A stretch of DNA of 64,000 nucleotides from Flagellimonas pelagia. GTDB taxonomy: Bacteria > Bacteroidota > Bacteroidia > Flavobacteriales > Flavobacteriaceae. Under the pieces are notes generated by a model. That model was not told where the DNA came from. It worked only from the letters and a program-made list of their open reading frames with translations, and ran no database searches. Each line of letters opens with the position of its first letter. Position 1 is the first letter of the stretch. Shown in pieces: positions 26,804 to 34,244 of this stretch. Position numbers and translations under genes: made by a program. The DNA is taken from NCBI RefSeq assembly GCF_003584135.1, contig NZ_QXFI01000033.1:1-64000 (forward strand). The letters run 5' to 3'.

Positions 26804-27250
26804 TCAATGGTTGCGCTCAAGGCTCTTTTTGTATTCCATTTTATTGTGCATGGCTTTTTCCAATTCCTCATGCTCCAAAGTGTGGTCACAAAAGGTGTCG
26901 CTCAAAAGGCTGTCATTGGCAATGACCGGCATAAAATGGTGGGTGGTCAGTAGCATAAGGTCAGGATATCTAGTGATCATATTGCTCAATTTGTTCGCAA
27001 GTATGGTATCCTTAGCCGCCTCTTTTACGAGTTCGTCCACCATCATTCCCATGGCATGGTCGTTATCCATCATCTTGGCAATGTATTTTTTGCCCAGATC
27101 GTGGTCTTCGACCATCAAGGTCAAAACCTCCTCTTGTTGTGACGGGTCCTTAAGCATATCCTTTACAGCACTTTCCTGTTTTTGTGCACAGGCCGATAAT
27201 GTGAAAACGGCCAATACAATCCCTATTGCTTTTTTGATTTCTGTTTTCAT
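26804..27250 (-). CDS. Predicted lipoprotein of the copper island
   Basis: A 148-residue protein with a lipoprotein signal (VLAVFTLSACAQK). The mature part is helical and contains many Met, His, Asp and Glu residues, including KKYIAKMMDNDHAMGMMVDE and TTHHFMPV, spaced as for metal binding. It resembles the other Met-rich lipoprotein at 28367-28870 in the segment DNDHAM(G/Q)MM, so the two may be distant paralogues. Its location between SHOCT/HMA genes and the multicopper oxidase supports a periplasmic copper-binding role. No named family is recognised. Confidence 0.65.
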   Translation of the reverse strand: MKTEIKKAIGIVLAVFTLSACAQKQESAVKDMLKDPSQQEEVLTLMVEDHDLGKKYIAKMMDNDHAMGMMVDELVKEAAKDTILANKLSNMITRYPDLMLLTTHHFMPVIANDSLLSDTFCDHTLEHEELEKAMHNKMEYKKSLERNH

Positions 27251-27290
27251 TTTGATTCATTTTAAGTGTTACTAATTGCTGCTACTTCCT

Positions 27291-27318
27291 AGTGTCATGT
27301 TAAAGTAGAAATGACACT
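27291..27318. repeat. Inverted repeat at end of SHOCT gene
   Basis: Perfect 8-base arms AGTGTCAT and ATGACACT are separated by 12 bases and overlap the stop codon of the SHOCT gene ending at 27317. It could form a hairpin that attenuates or stabilises the transcript between the SHOCT and lipoprotein genes, or serve as an operator. No T-run follows on the minus strand, so a classical terminator is unlikely. Confidence 0.45.
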
Positions 27319-27532
27319 ATTCTGACTTTAGAATCCTTTTTGATTCCTCAAATTCCTCTTTTGTAATTTCCCCATTGGCAAATCTTTTTTTGAGAATTGC
27401 GAGAGGGTCTTCCTTCTTTGATTTTCGGTAAGGGATGTCGTATGGCACAAAGAATATCCATATTAAAAGAATGAACCATATGATCCACCATACGAAGTGC
27501 ATACCGCCCCAGTGTCCGTCGAAAAAATGCAT
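27317..27532 (-). CDS. SHOCT domain membrane protein (copy 1)
   Basis: A 71-residue protein with an N-terminal aromatic transmembrane helix (FVWWIIWFILLIWIFFVPY) and a C-terminal SHOCT module, DPLAILKKRFANGEITKEEFEESKRIL. SHOCT modules are short oligomerisation motifs. It is clearly paralogous to the next upstream gene (DPATMLKIRFAKGEISKEEYERSKKLL). Both probably arose by tandem duplication within the copper island. The role is unknown. Confidence 0.8.
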   Translation of the reverse strand: MHFFDGHWGGMHFVWWIIWFILLIWIFFVPYDIPYRKSKKEDPLAILKKRFANGEITKEEFEESKRILKSE

Positions 27533-27569
27533 AGTTTTAGGTTTAAAGGTTAATAGTTGTTTGTCTTTC

Positions 27570-27779
27570 CTATTTTAAAAGTTTCTTTGATCGCTCATAT
27601 TCCTCCTTGGAAATCTCGCCCTTGGCAAACCGGATTTTGAGCATTGTGGCCGGATCGTCTTCTATGGTTTCTGTGTAAGTTGTACTGGAAGGTGCAAAAA
27701 ATATCCAGCCTAAGGCCACGATCCAAATGGCCCACCAGATAAGGTGCATGCCCCAAAAAAATCCATCTTTGTAAAACAT
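27570..27779 (-). CDS. SHOCT domain membrane protein (copy 2)
   Basis: A 69-residue paralogue of its downstream neighbour, with one membrane helix (LIWWAIWIVALGWIFFAP) and the SHOCT motif at residues 43-69. It is 27 bp after the HMA chaperone gene and 37 bp before the other SHOCT gene, consistent with one operon. No catalytic residues are present, so a scaffold or membrane-assembly role is possible. Confidence 0.8.
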   Translation of the reverse strand: MFYKDGFFWGMHLIWWAIWIVALGWIFFAPSSTTYTETIEDDPATMLKIRFAKGEISKEEYERSKKLLK

Positions 27780-27806
27780 GTTCTAAATTTTAAGGTTCGT
27801 ATTATT

Positions 27807-28022
27807 TTAAATGATCTCTGTAATGGTATAGCCGTCAAGTTCATTGAGTTGCCCTTGCAGTTCTTCGACCGTAAGCTTCTTGTTCATGCTGATGATCGTC
27901 TTTCCTTTCGGGCTTAAAAAGATTTCGGCCTTCTCTATGGCCGGGTGCGCTTCCAAGGTTTTTCTTACCCTTGTGATACAGCCGCCACAACTTATTCCGT
28001 TTATTTGATATTTATGTTTCAT
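27807..28022 (-). CDS. HMA domain copper chaperone
   Basis: A 71-residue stand-alone HMA domain, with the metal loop GISCGGC at about 9-15 and the remaining ferredoxin-like fold intact (VRKTLEAHPAIEKAEIFLSP). A cytosolic Cu(I) carrier is expected. It is embedded in the copper island, 16 bp after the His-rich membrane protein gene. It is closer in context to copper genes than the HMA protein at 16.4 kb. Confidence 0.87.
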   Translation of the reverse strand: MKHKYQINGISCGGCITRVRKTLEAHPAIEKAEIFLSPKGKTIISMNKKLTVEELQGQLNELDGYTITEII

Positions 28023-28038
28023 TTGTTTCTATTTATTT

Positions 28039-28332
28039 CTAATGGTGCCGATGCCCTTTGTGTTCTTCTTCTTCTTCTTCAGTACCTGCTATCGATTCTG
28101 CCTTACGGTGTTCATGATCGGCACCTCCATGGCCGGCGTGGCCTTGACTGCCGCTCTTATGCCCGCCATGCCTGCCATGACCCCCGTGCGGTATTAAAAG
28201 ATGTACTGCAAACATTAGAAGGATAAAGGCAAAAATTCCATTGTAGCCTGTGATACCCAGTGCCGGGGCGAAAAAAATTAACAGTAACGGAATACCGCAA
28301 CCGATGACCATCCAAATCCAATGACCTTTCAT
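28039..28332 (-). CDS. DUF2933-like membrane protein with His-rich tail
   Basis: A 97-residue protein. Two hydrophobic helices (WMVIGCGIPLLLIFFAPAL and GIFAFILLMFAVHLLIP) resemble DUF2933. The tail, from about residue 50, is rich in His and Gly (HGGHGRHGGHK, GHAGHGGADHEH) and acidic residues, and ends HKGHRHH. The tail is well suited to bind copper, zinc or nickel. It lies between a Met-rich lipoprotein and the HMA chaperone, which supports a role in metal handling at the membrane. Confidence 0.75.
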   Translation of the reverse strand: MKGHWIWMVIGCGIPLLLIFFAPALGITGYNGIFAFILLMFAVHLLIPHGGHGRHGGHKSGSQGHAGHGGADHEHRKAESIAGTEEEEEEHKGHRHH

Positions 28333-28366
28333 GATTTCTATTTATTAGTGTTAAATGTTATATTCT

Positions 28367-28870
28367 TTAATGATGATCGCCATGGCTTTGGCTTTTGCTC
28401 AATTCGAGTTCGCCTCGTTCCCTGGCTTCTAATTCACTTTCTTCTATCATTTTTTTGCACGACTCCATACAATCTTCACTCATCATTCCGTTTTCGTGCA
28501 TCATTTGCATCATTGAATTCATTGTTTCCGGACTTTTCATCATTCTGTCCATCATTGCGTGCATCACAGGTTGATCGCCCATCATGTTTTTCATTATCAT
28601 GCTGTCTTTCATCATCATCTGCATTCCGCCACCCTGCATCATATGGCCCATCATCTTTTGGTTGCCCTGCATCATCTGCATGGCATGGTCGTTGGTTTGC
28701 ATATTGTCCATGAATTGGGTCATATAGCTGTGATTACTGGCAATTGCATCAAAGAGTTCCGTTCTCGTTTGTGAATTTTCAAGCATTGCATTAGGATCTG
28801 TTTTCTGTTCGCAACTGGATAGACTTATTAAGCCCATTGCCAATAAAATAATTGTTATCGTTCTCATCAT
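28367..28870 (-). CDS. Met-rich predicted copper-binding lipoprotein
   Basis: A 167-residue lipoprotein (lipobox GLISLSSC). The mature part contains an extreme density of methionine, more than thirty, in motifs such as MMQGNQKMMGHMMQGGGMQMMM and MHAMMDRMM, plus His and a short Cys pair (CMESCKK). Such stretches bind Cu(I) or Ag(I) through thioether sulfur, as in periplasmic copper carriers. Both ATG codons at the start are possible. It is the first gene of the metal operon after the AraC regulators, with about 230 bp of upstream sequence that must hold its promoter. Confidence 0.75.
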   Translation of the reverse strand: MMRTITIILLAMGLISLSSCEQKTDPNAMLENSQTRTELFDAIASNHSYMTQFMDNMQTNDHAMQMMQGNQKMMGHMMQGGGMQMMMKDSMIMKNMMGDQPVMHAMMDRMMKSPETMNSMMQMMHENGMMSEDCMESCKKMIEESELEARERGELELSKSQSHGDHH

Positions 28871-29018
28871 ATTTGATTTTTAATTGCTACTTATTTTCGT
28901 CAATTCTATTTTTCCATTCCCTAAACTTAAAGTTGAGGGAATTTTGCTATTATTGTGTTACATAAGAAAGAGGAAGAGTTATATTTTTCCCACATTCTTT
29001 GTATTAATGTTCGTGCCT

Positions 29019-29075
29019 AAAAAGAGCCTCAAACCTAGCTGACGGCGAGGTAGGGTTTGAACCAAAAAGGCTTTT
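29019..29075 (-). terminator. Probable terminator of the HMA-AraC gene pair
   Basis: On the minus strand, just after the 29099 stop, arms GGTTCAAACC and GGTTTGAGGC with flanking GCC/GGC complements form a nested stem, followed by TCTTTTTAGG. Plus-strand arms are TCAAACC (29029-29035) and GGTTTGA (29054-29060), with GAGCC and GGCTTTT outside. The loop is large and contains its own short complementarity, so termination strength is uncertain. Confidence 0.55.
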
Positions 29076-29098
29076 ATTCGAACAATTTTTACCATGGA

Positions 29099-29638
29099 CT
29101 ACAAATTCTCTAGATATTTAATTCGTTTCTTTTTCCGTTTTTTATAATAAGATGGGGCGAACCCCGTAACGTTTTTAAACTGGTTCGACAAATGTGAGAC
29201 GCTACTGTAGGACAGCTTATAGGATATTTCCGTTAGATTCAATTCATCATACAGCAACAGTTGTTTGACGCGCTCAATTTTGTTTAAAATAATGTACTGC
29301 TGAATGGTGATTCCCTTTACTTCGGAAAATGTATTTGCCAAATAGGTATAGTCATAACCCAGTTTTTCGTTGATGTAATCCGAGTAGTTTACCTTGGGCA
29401 ATTCATCGGAATAATGGACCATTTCAATAATTAAGGCCTTAATCTTTTCAACCATGATCCTCCGCTTATCTTCAAGCAGTTCCAGACCGCAGGCCTTCAG
29501 GTTTTTACGTAGCTGATCTCTTTGGAAATCAGTGATATTCCCAAGGATTTCGATGGATCCAAGGTCTACGTTGACATAACGCAGGCCCAGCTTTCGCAGT
29601 TCTTGCTCTACCACCATCTTACAGCGCAAACTCACCAT
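29099..29638 (-). CDS. AraC-family regulator with degenerate HMA domain (copy 1)
   Basis: A 179-residue regulator. Residues 1-57 fold like an HMA domain (MVSLRCKMVVEQELRKLGL, YVNVDLGSIEIL), but only one Cys of the CxxC pair remains. Residues 75-175 hold the AraC/XylS double helix-turn-helix (LTEISYKLSYSSVSHLSNQFKNVTGFAP). Relatives are common in Bacteroidota near copper and cation-efflux genes. The intergenic sequence upstream contains AGTGTCGTTG at 29679-29688, also found upstream of the paralogue. The divergent sensor suggests it may sense a metal differently, or not at all, compared with the next gene. Confidence 0.85.
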   Translation of the reverse strand: MVSLRCKMVVEQELRKLGLRYVNVDLGSIEILGNITDFQRDQLRKNLKACGLELLEDKRRIMVEKIKALIIEMVHYSDELPKVNYSDYINEKLGYDYTYLANTFSEVKGITIQQYIILNKIERVKQLLLYDELNLTEISYKLSYSSVSHLSNQFKNVTGFAPSYYKKRKKKRIKYLENL

Positions 29639-29739
29639 ATGTTTGATGTATATAAATATTTTGTTTTCATATTAAATTAGTGTCGTTGATAAAAGTAGCT
29701 GTTACCATAAGCCTTTGTCTGCATAATTTTCGTTCTTCC

Positions 29740-30321
29740 TTATATAATTTCGTCAAGGAAGCTCCGTTTCCAGATTTGGCTGTTTTTATAATCCGTCATG
29801 CTTACTCCGGTAACGTTCTTGAACTGACTGGACAAATGGTTCACGCTACTGTAATCGAGTAGATAGGCTATGTCCGAGAACCCATGCTGTTGCAACTGTA
29901 TGAGCTCTTTGACCCTTTGGACCTTCAGTTTTATAAAGTACTTTTCAATCGTGACGTTCTCTTTTTTGGAGAAAACCTTGCTCAACATCTTATAATCCCG
30001 ATGTAGTTCCGCTGCCAAATGTTCTGAAGTCTTTTCCTTAATATGTAAAGGAAGGTCTGTTACAAGTTCGATTAAGGTGATCTTGATATTCTCAACGATC
30101 ATTTCCTCCTCGTTCTTGGCGATTTCAAATCCGTTGGAATGAAGCACCTCCGCTATTTTCAAATCGATTTTTTTATCGATTTCAGTAGTGATACGGACTG
30201 ATAGTTTGCCCAGTTCAAGGGAAAGCACTTCTACACCGATTTCTTCAAGGTCTTGCTTTATGACCTTAAGGCACCGACTGCAGACCATATTCTTGATCCA
30301 GTATTCTCTCTGAGAATCCAT
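29740..30321 (-). CDS. AraC-family regulator with intact HMA sensor domain (copy 2)
   Basis: A 193-residue paralogue of the preceding regulator. The N-terminal HMA-like domain keeps the metal motif NMVCSRC (11-17) and then a beta-alpha-beta pattern to about residue 70. The C-terminal AraC domain includes FSDIAYLLDYSSVNHLSSQFKNVTGVSM. It probably binds Cu(I) through the Cys pair and controls the metal operon downstream or itself. A 10-mer, AGTGTCGTTG, lies about 80 bp upstream (30402-30411), with an inverted partner, ACGACA, at 30423-30428. Confidence 0.87.
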   Translation of the reverse strand: MDSQREYWIKNMVCSRCLKVIKQDLEEIGVEVLSLELGKLSVRITTEIDKKIDLKIAEVLHSNGFEIAKNEEEMIVENIKITLIELVTDLPLHIKEKTSEHLAAELHRDYKMLSKVFSKKENVTIEKYFIKLKVQRVKELIQLQQHGFSDIAYLLDYSSVNHLSSQFKNVTGVSMTDYKNSQIWKRSFLDEII

Positions 30322-30401
30322 ACTTTAGGGTTTATTAAATGTTCTAATTGCTTGTGTCCATAAGGACTCATTATTATTTGGTATTTTGACCAATTGGAGC
30401 G

Positions 30402-30428
30402 AGTGTCGTTGGAATAAAGGGTACGACA
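30402..30428. promoter_or_regulatory. Candidate operator upstream of HMA-AraC gene 2
   Basis: The sequence AGTGTCGTTG (30402-30411) is repeated exactly upstream of the other AraC gene at 29679-29688. Here TGTCGT (30404-30409) faces ACGACA (30423-30428) as an inverted pair with a 13-base spacer. Repetition upstream of two paralogous regulators suggests an autoregulatory site, but no direct evidence exists. Confidence 0.35.
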
Positions 30429-30500
30429 TTAGAGGGCAGAACGCGATGTCGGCCAATAAGAAGTACAGATTATTGGATCAATAATCTGTTTGAATAAAAA

Positions 30501-30920
30501 TCAAATAAGGAAAGTTTCATGAAGCACAAGAATGTCCTTCTCGATCCATGGCGGATCGTAATTTACAAAGGGAACGATGTTTTTATCTAGCCCTTCAAAT
30601 CGATTTATATAGGTGTAAAAAAAGCTATGTAAGAAAACATAGTTTTCGATGCTGAATTCCGCGGTAACCTTTTTAACGTTGTCATCACCGGCCTTGCTAA
30701 ATGTTTCATTCCTGCAACAATCCTCGGCTCCTACAGAACACTCCTTGGAAGGACTTTCGCTTTTTTGAACTTTATCATCACAAGATTTTGCCTTACCAAA
30801 TACGGCAATATCCACTAATTTGTTACAACAGAAATGCATATCAGCGCTAAAGGATGTGGTCGCAAAAAGTATTGCGAACGTCAAACCGATGGATACTATT
30901 TTACGTAAAAAGCGCTTCAT
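30501..30920 (-). CDS. HYC_CC_PP family protein
   Basis: A 139-residue exported protein (signal peptide ending near TTSFSADM). It has the three defining motifs: HFC just after the signal, a CC pair (EDCCRNE), and the C-terminal PP segment (YDPPWIEKDILVLHETFLI). The family is named for these motifs and occurs in flavobacteria with HMA proteins and TonB receptors; its function is unknown, but the Cys/His set suggests metal binding at the periplasm. The gene is about 180 bp upstream of the AraC pair, on the same strand. Confidence 0.8.
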   Translation of the reverse strand: MKRFLRKIVSIGLTFAILFATTSFSADMHFCCNKLVDIAVFGKAKSCDDKVQKSESPSKECSVGAEDCCRNETFSKAGDDNVKKVTAEFSIENYVFLHSFFYTYINRFEGLDKNIVPFVNYDPPWIEKDILVLHETFLI

Positions 30921-31056
30921 ACTCTAAAATTAGCAAAAAACTGTTTAAGTTTTAAAATTAAGGGTCAATTTGAAAAATATATAATAATCTAATTTTTATG
31001 TAGTTAGAATCAATTTAAATGATATTATTTTTCAAAAGTAACGTAAGTGATCAAAC

Positions 31057-31082
31057 ACAAACATGACGATCGTCATGTTTGT
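31057..31082. promoter_or_regulatory. 26-bp perfect palindrome, probable operator
   Basis: Half-site ACAAACATGACGA is followed at once by its exact complement, giving 26 bases of unbroken dyad symmetry with no loop. It lies 137 bp upstream of the HYC_CC_PP start and about 80 bp after the gluconate-dehydrogenase-subunit gene. A loopless palindrome of this length is characteristic of a site bound by a dimeric regulator such as a TetR-type protein. No TetR gene is in the window. Confidence 0.6.
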
Positions 31083-31160
31083 AAAAAAACAGTTGAATCC
31101 TCCAAAAGCCCTTAAGTAGAGAAGAGCAGTACCTAATTTCAATAAAAATCCAATCAACTT

Positions 31161-31880
31161 TTACGTCAACAACGTTCCATTTTCATCCCATTCGGCCATG
31201 ATTCCCCTTCTATTCTGATCTATGCATTTTGCAAGCCACTCTTCCTCGTAGGCTACGCCGTGCTGTTTCAAGACATCTTCGGGTACACCATCCCATACAT
31301 TGGGTGTATTACCTTTATAGCCCAAATCTTGTATCCCGATTTCCGAGGTGTAATAACCGGTAAGCGTCAAATTTCGCATCAAGGAAAAAAACTGTATTTC
31401 CATGGGGAGTTCGTTCTCCGGAACCGATATATCGGGATAGGCAATGGTGTCCAATAGTTGTTTTTGCCGGTCTTCGGAAGCCGATTTGAATTCCGTGCCA
31501 AATTGGGTATTGCTCTCGTGGTCCAACCACATGAGCCCGCCCCTGAGGGTTGTCTGCATTTCCGGAATATCCTTGGCCATAAATTCGATGAAATCCGGTA
31601 CCCCTGCTTCCGTTGCGCTGCCAAATTTATCATCAGCGGGCAAAATCAGATCGCTCAAAACGGCAATGGTACCCAATTCGTGTCCGTTGAAAAATTGCTC
31701 CGCTTCCAGTTCCACGATCCGTTCCTTCTCCTTTGGGGTCCGGCCATATTTGTAACTATATCCCTCAAGTATCTGGGCATCTTCCGCCTTGGCCTCCGCT
31801 TCCGGTTTGCAGCCGTGAACCGCCAATCCACCGGCGACCGAGCCTAGTATAATCGATTTTATGCTATTCCGTCTATCCAT
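31161..31880 (-). CDS. Gluconate 2-dehydrogenase subunit 3 family protein
   Basis: A 239-residue accessory subunit with a Tat-like leader (MDRRNSIKSIILGSVAGGLAVHGC) whose Cys could also be lipid-modified. The core is LGTIAVLSDLILPADDKFGSATEAGVPDFIEFMAKD, characteristic of the family. Such proteins partner GMC flavoproteins in membrane-bound sugar or alcohol dehydrogenases and aid export and assembly. It is 4 bp downstream of the GMC gene, so the two form one unit. No cytochrome c subunit is adjacent; the electron acceptor is unknown. Confidence 0.85.
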   Translation of the reverse strand: MDRRNSIKSIILGSVAGGLAVHGCKPEAEAKAEDAQILEGYSYKYGRTPKEKERIVELEAEQFFNGHELGTIAVLSDLILPADDKFGSATEAGVPDFIEFMAKDIPEMQTTLRGGLMWLDHESNTQFGTEFKSASEDRQKQLLDTIAYPDISVPENELPMEIQFFSLMRNLTLTGYYTSEIGIQDLGYKGNTPNVWDGVPEDVLKQHGVAYEEEWLAKCIDQNRRGIMAEWDENGTLLT

Positions 31881-31884
31881 TTTC

Positions 31885-33606
31885 CTATATGTTTTGCTGT
31901 TTCAACTGTTCTATTATATAGTCGGATGTTCTCCAGGAGAGCGCCAAGATGGTCCAGGTGGGGTTCTTGTCGGCCTGGGAAACAAAGGGCCCGGCATCGA
32001 CGATAAATACATTGTCGGTATCGTGGAGTTGCTGAAACTTGTTCACTACGGAGGTCTTGGGGTCATTGCCCATTCTGGTCGTGCCCACTTCATGGATGAT
32101 CCATCCCGGTGGCGATATACCATAGTCCTGTTCCTTGGTGGGTTTTGCGCCCAAGGCTTCCCCGCCCATATTGTGGATCAGTTCCTCAAAAGTGTCCTGC
32201 ATGTGCCTTACCTGCTTTCGTTCGTGATCCGACCATTTGTAGTTGAACCGAAGCACCGGAATTCCGAACTCATCTACTTTGGTAGGATCTATTTCACAAT
32301 AGTTGTCCTTCATGGCGATGGACTCTCCCCGACCACCAAAACCAATTACGGAACCATAGTATTTTTTGACATCTTCCCTGAGGACATTGCCATAACCTCC
32401 CACTTTAGTGCCAAAAAATTTATTGAACTCGTTCGCATTGAAGCCGAACCCATAGTTGGGCATGCCCATTCCGCCCCATACCTCAATATGGTATCCGCGG
32501 GGGAAGTCCAATTTCTTATTGTCGCCCCACCAAGGGGAATATACGTGCATGCCCCCCACGCCGTCCTCGTTATAGGAAATTTTCCGGTTCATCAGATCCG
32601 GAATAAAGGCCGCCCTACTCGCCCCCGTGGAATCGTGAAGATATTTTCCGACAATATCGCTGCTGTTGCCCAATCCGTTCGGGTGTTGGGCACTTTTGGA
32701 ATTCAAGAGTATCCGGGCCGAGCTGCAGGCAGATGCGGCAAGGACGACGACTTTGCCCTTTAACTTATATTCCTTTCTATCCTCTTTATTGATGTAGGAA
32801 ACGCCGGTTGCCTTACCTTCTTCGTTGGTGGTAACCTCCCTTACCATGGCATTTAGGAACAGATCGATCTGGCCGCCGTTTTTCTGTGCCGGGAAGATCA
32901 AACAGGTTTCCGCCGAGAAATCGGCATATACCATGCAGGCCCTGGAGCATTGCGCGCAATAAAAACAGATGCCCCTATCCTCATTTATCATTTTGGTCAG
33001 GATCGACATCCTTGAGGGATAAACGGGTATATTCGATTTCCGTGCCCCACGGATGTAAAAAAGCTCGTGCAATCGAGGTTTGGGTGGGGGCAGAAAGAAT
33101 CCATCGGGATCGTTGGGCAAGCCCTCGTTGGTGCCGAAAACCCCGATTAATTTATCTACTTTGTCATAATAGGGTTTTACATCCTCGTAGCCAATGGGCC
33201 AGTTATCGCCCAATCCATCCTCGTTTTTGTGTTTAAAATCCTTCGGGCCAAAGCGCAATGAAATCCTGCCCCAATGATTGGTCCGACCGCCCAACATTCG
33301 CGATCGGAACCACTTAAAATTACTCCCGTCACTGTTTGTGTAAGGCTCTCCTTCGATATCCCAACCTCCGTATGCGCTGTCAAAATCGCCAAAAGGCCTG
33401 ACGGTATTCGCCCCTCTCCTTGGAGATTCCCAAGGCCATTTTAATTGCGTCATCAGTTCGGGATCCTTGGGGTCAAAGAACGGCCCGGCCTCCACAATGG
33501 CTACCTTTAGTCCCGAATCGGCGAGTATTTTGGTCGCCATGCCACCACCTGCGCCGGAGCCGACTATGACTACATCGTATAGGGTCGAAGATTCTTTTAT
33601 CTGCAT
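31885..33606 (-). CDS. GMC family FAD-dependent oxidoreductase (large subunit)
   Basis: A 573-residue flavoprotein starting at MQIKESSTLYD (33606); an upstream start would add 21 residues lacking similarity to the family. Motifs are DVVIVGSGAGGGMATKILAD for FAD, GGRTNHWGR, a Cys-rich segment ICFYCAQCSRACM, and the C-terminal HEVGTTRMGNDPKTSVVN and PTWTILAL. It oxidises a sugar, polyol or similar alcohol and passes electrons on, probably in the periplasm through its small subunit. The four-Cys segment could bind an iron-sulfur cluster or form disulfides. Substrate is not deducible. Confidence 0.87.
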   Translation of the reverse strand: MQIKESSTLYDVVIVGSGAGGGMATKILADSGLKVAIVEAGPFFDPKDPELMTQLKWPWESPRRGANTVRPFGDFDSAYGGWDIEGEPYTNSDGSNFKWFRSRMLGGRTNHWGRISLRFGPKDFKHKNEDGLGDNWPIGYEDVKPYYDKVDKLIGVFGTNEGLPNDPDGFFLPPPKPRLHELFYIRGARKSNIPVYPSRMSILTKMINEDRGICFYCAQCSRACMVYADFSAETCLIFPAQKNGGQIDLFLNAMVREVTTNEEGKATGVSYINKEDRKEYKLKGKVVVLAASACSSARILLNSKSAQHPNGLGNSSDIVGKYLHDSTGASRAAFIPDLMNRKISYNEDGVGGMHVYSPWWGDNKKLDFPRGYHIEVWGGMGMPNYGFGFNANEFNKFFGTKVGGYGNVLREDVKKYYGSVIGFGGRGESIAMKDNYCEIDPTKVDEFGIPVLRFNYKWSDHERKQVRHMQDTFEELIHNMGGEALGAKPTKEQDYGISPPGWIIHEVGTTRMGNDPKTSVVNKFQQLHDTDNVFIVDAGPFVSQADKNPTWTILALSWRTSDYIIEQLKQQNI

Positions 33607-34244
33607 AACAATTTTCTTATGTAATAAATTGGGTAGTAAGACCTGTTCAGAGTAAGCGAAACCCCACATTCGGCTTTAGTGAACAGGTCCTTGTAAAAAC
33701 GATTTGAATTATTTTGCCATTTTCGTCAGCCTGCATTTTAATTCATTTAGGCTTATCATTTTGTCGTCTAGATTCTTTCATGTTAAGCCCAAAGGAAACA
33801 AGGCAATAAACTCCTGTCAAAAGACGAGGGGTCCTCCATTATTTTCCTAGCATCGCATTGACATCGTAATCCTGCAGCCCACTGCGTTTCTTTTCATGAA
33901 TATTATGTCTTGTCGAAGTTAAAAGTATCTGTTCCCAGCAATCTTTATCTACATAATTTTCTTTCTTTTTTATATAATTTCCCTCTAATACTTTCTATTG
34001 AATTCTTGGTTTTCAAAAAAGACTATGGTTGTTTTTGTATAAACACTCTCAGCACAGCACTAAGAATAGGTGTGTGGTTTTGGGCATAATACAGTATATA
34101 TGTGGGTGGTCAAATACTTAAATTTGGCCCATGTCTAGATATTGTATATTTTATTTCATTTACAATATGCACTGAAGTCCACATATGTGTTATCTGCATA
34201 CGATTTTCAAGTAAAAGACGTTTAAAATTTAAAAGTTATATGTT
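33607..34244. other. Intergenic region with inverted repeat and degenerate duplicate
   Basis: No convincing gene is present. It holds a 10-base-arm inverted repeat (33640-33649 and 33680-33689) upstream of the GMC gene, and a 73-base segment (33911-33983) about three-quarters identical to 29682-29754 beside the HMA-AraC genes. The part after 34000 is AT-rich and must include the promoter for the Rieske gene, although no clear TAnnTTTG element was seen. Confidence 0.6.
33640..33689. repeat. Inverted repeat in GMC leader
   Basis: Arms GACCTGTTCA and TGAACAGGTC are perfect complements separated by a 30-base spacer, and lie 34 bp upstream of the chosen GMC start. In RNA the arms would form a 10-bp stem in the 5' leader; in DNA they could be two operator half-sites. 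The spacer also has short internal complementarity. Confidence 0.5.

Noticed and set aside
26319..27275. 318-codon plus-strand frame across DUF5676 and the lipoprotein
   Set aside because: It spans two supported minus-strand genes and their gap, with no domain or signal features of its own.
31861..32763. 300-codon plus-strand frame opposite the GMC gene
   Set aside because: Antisense to a gene with clear FAD motifs.
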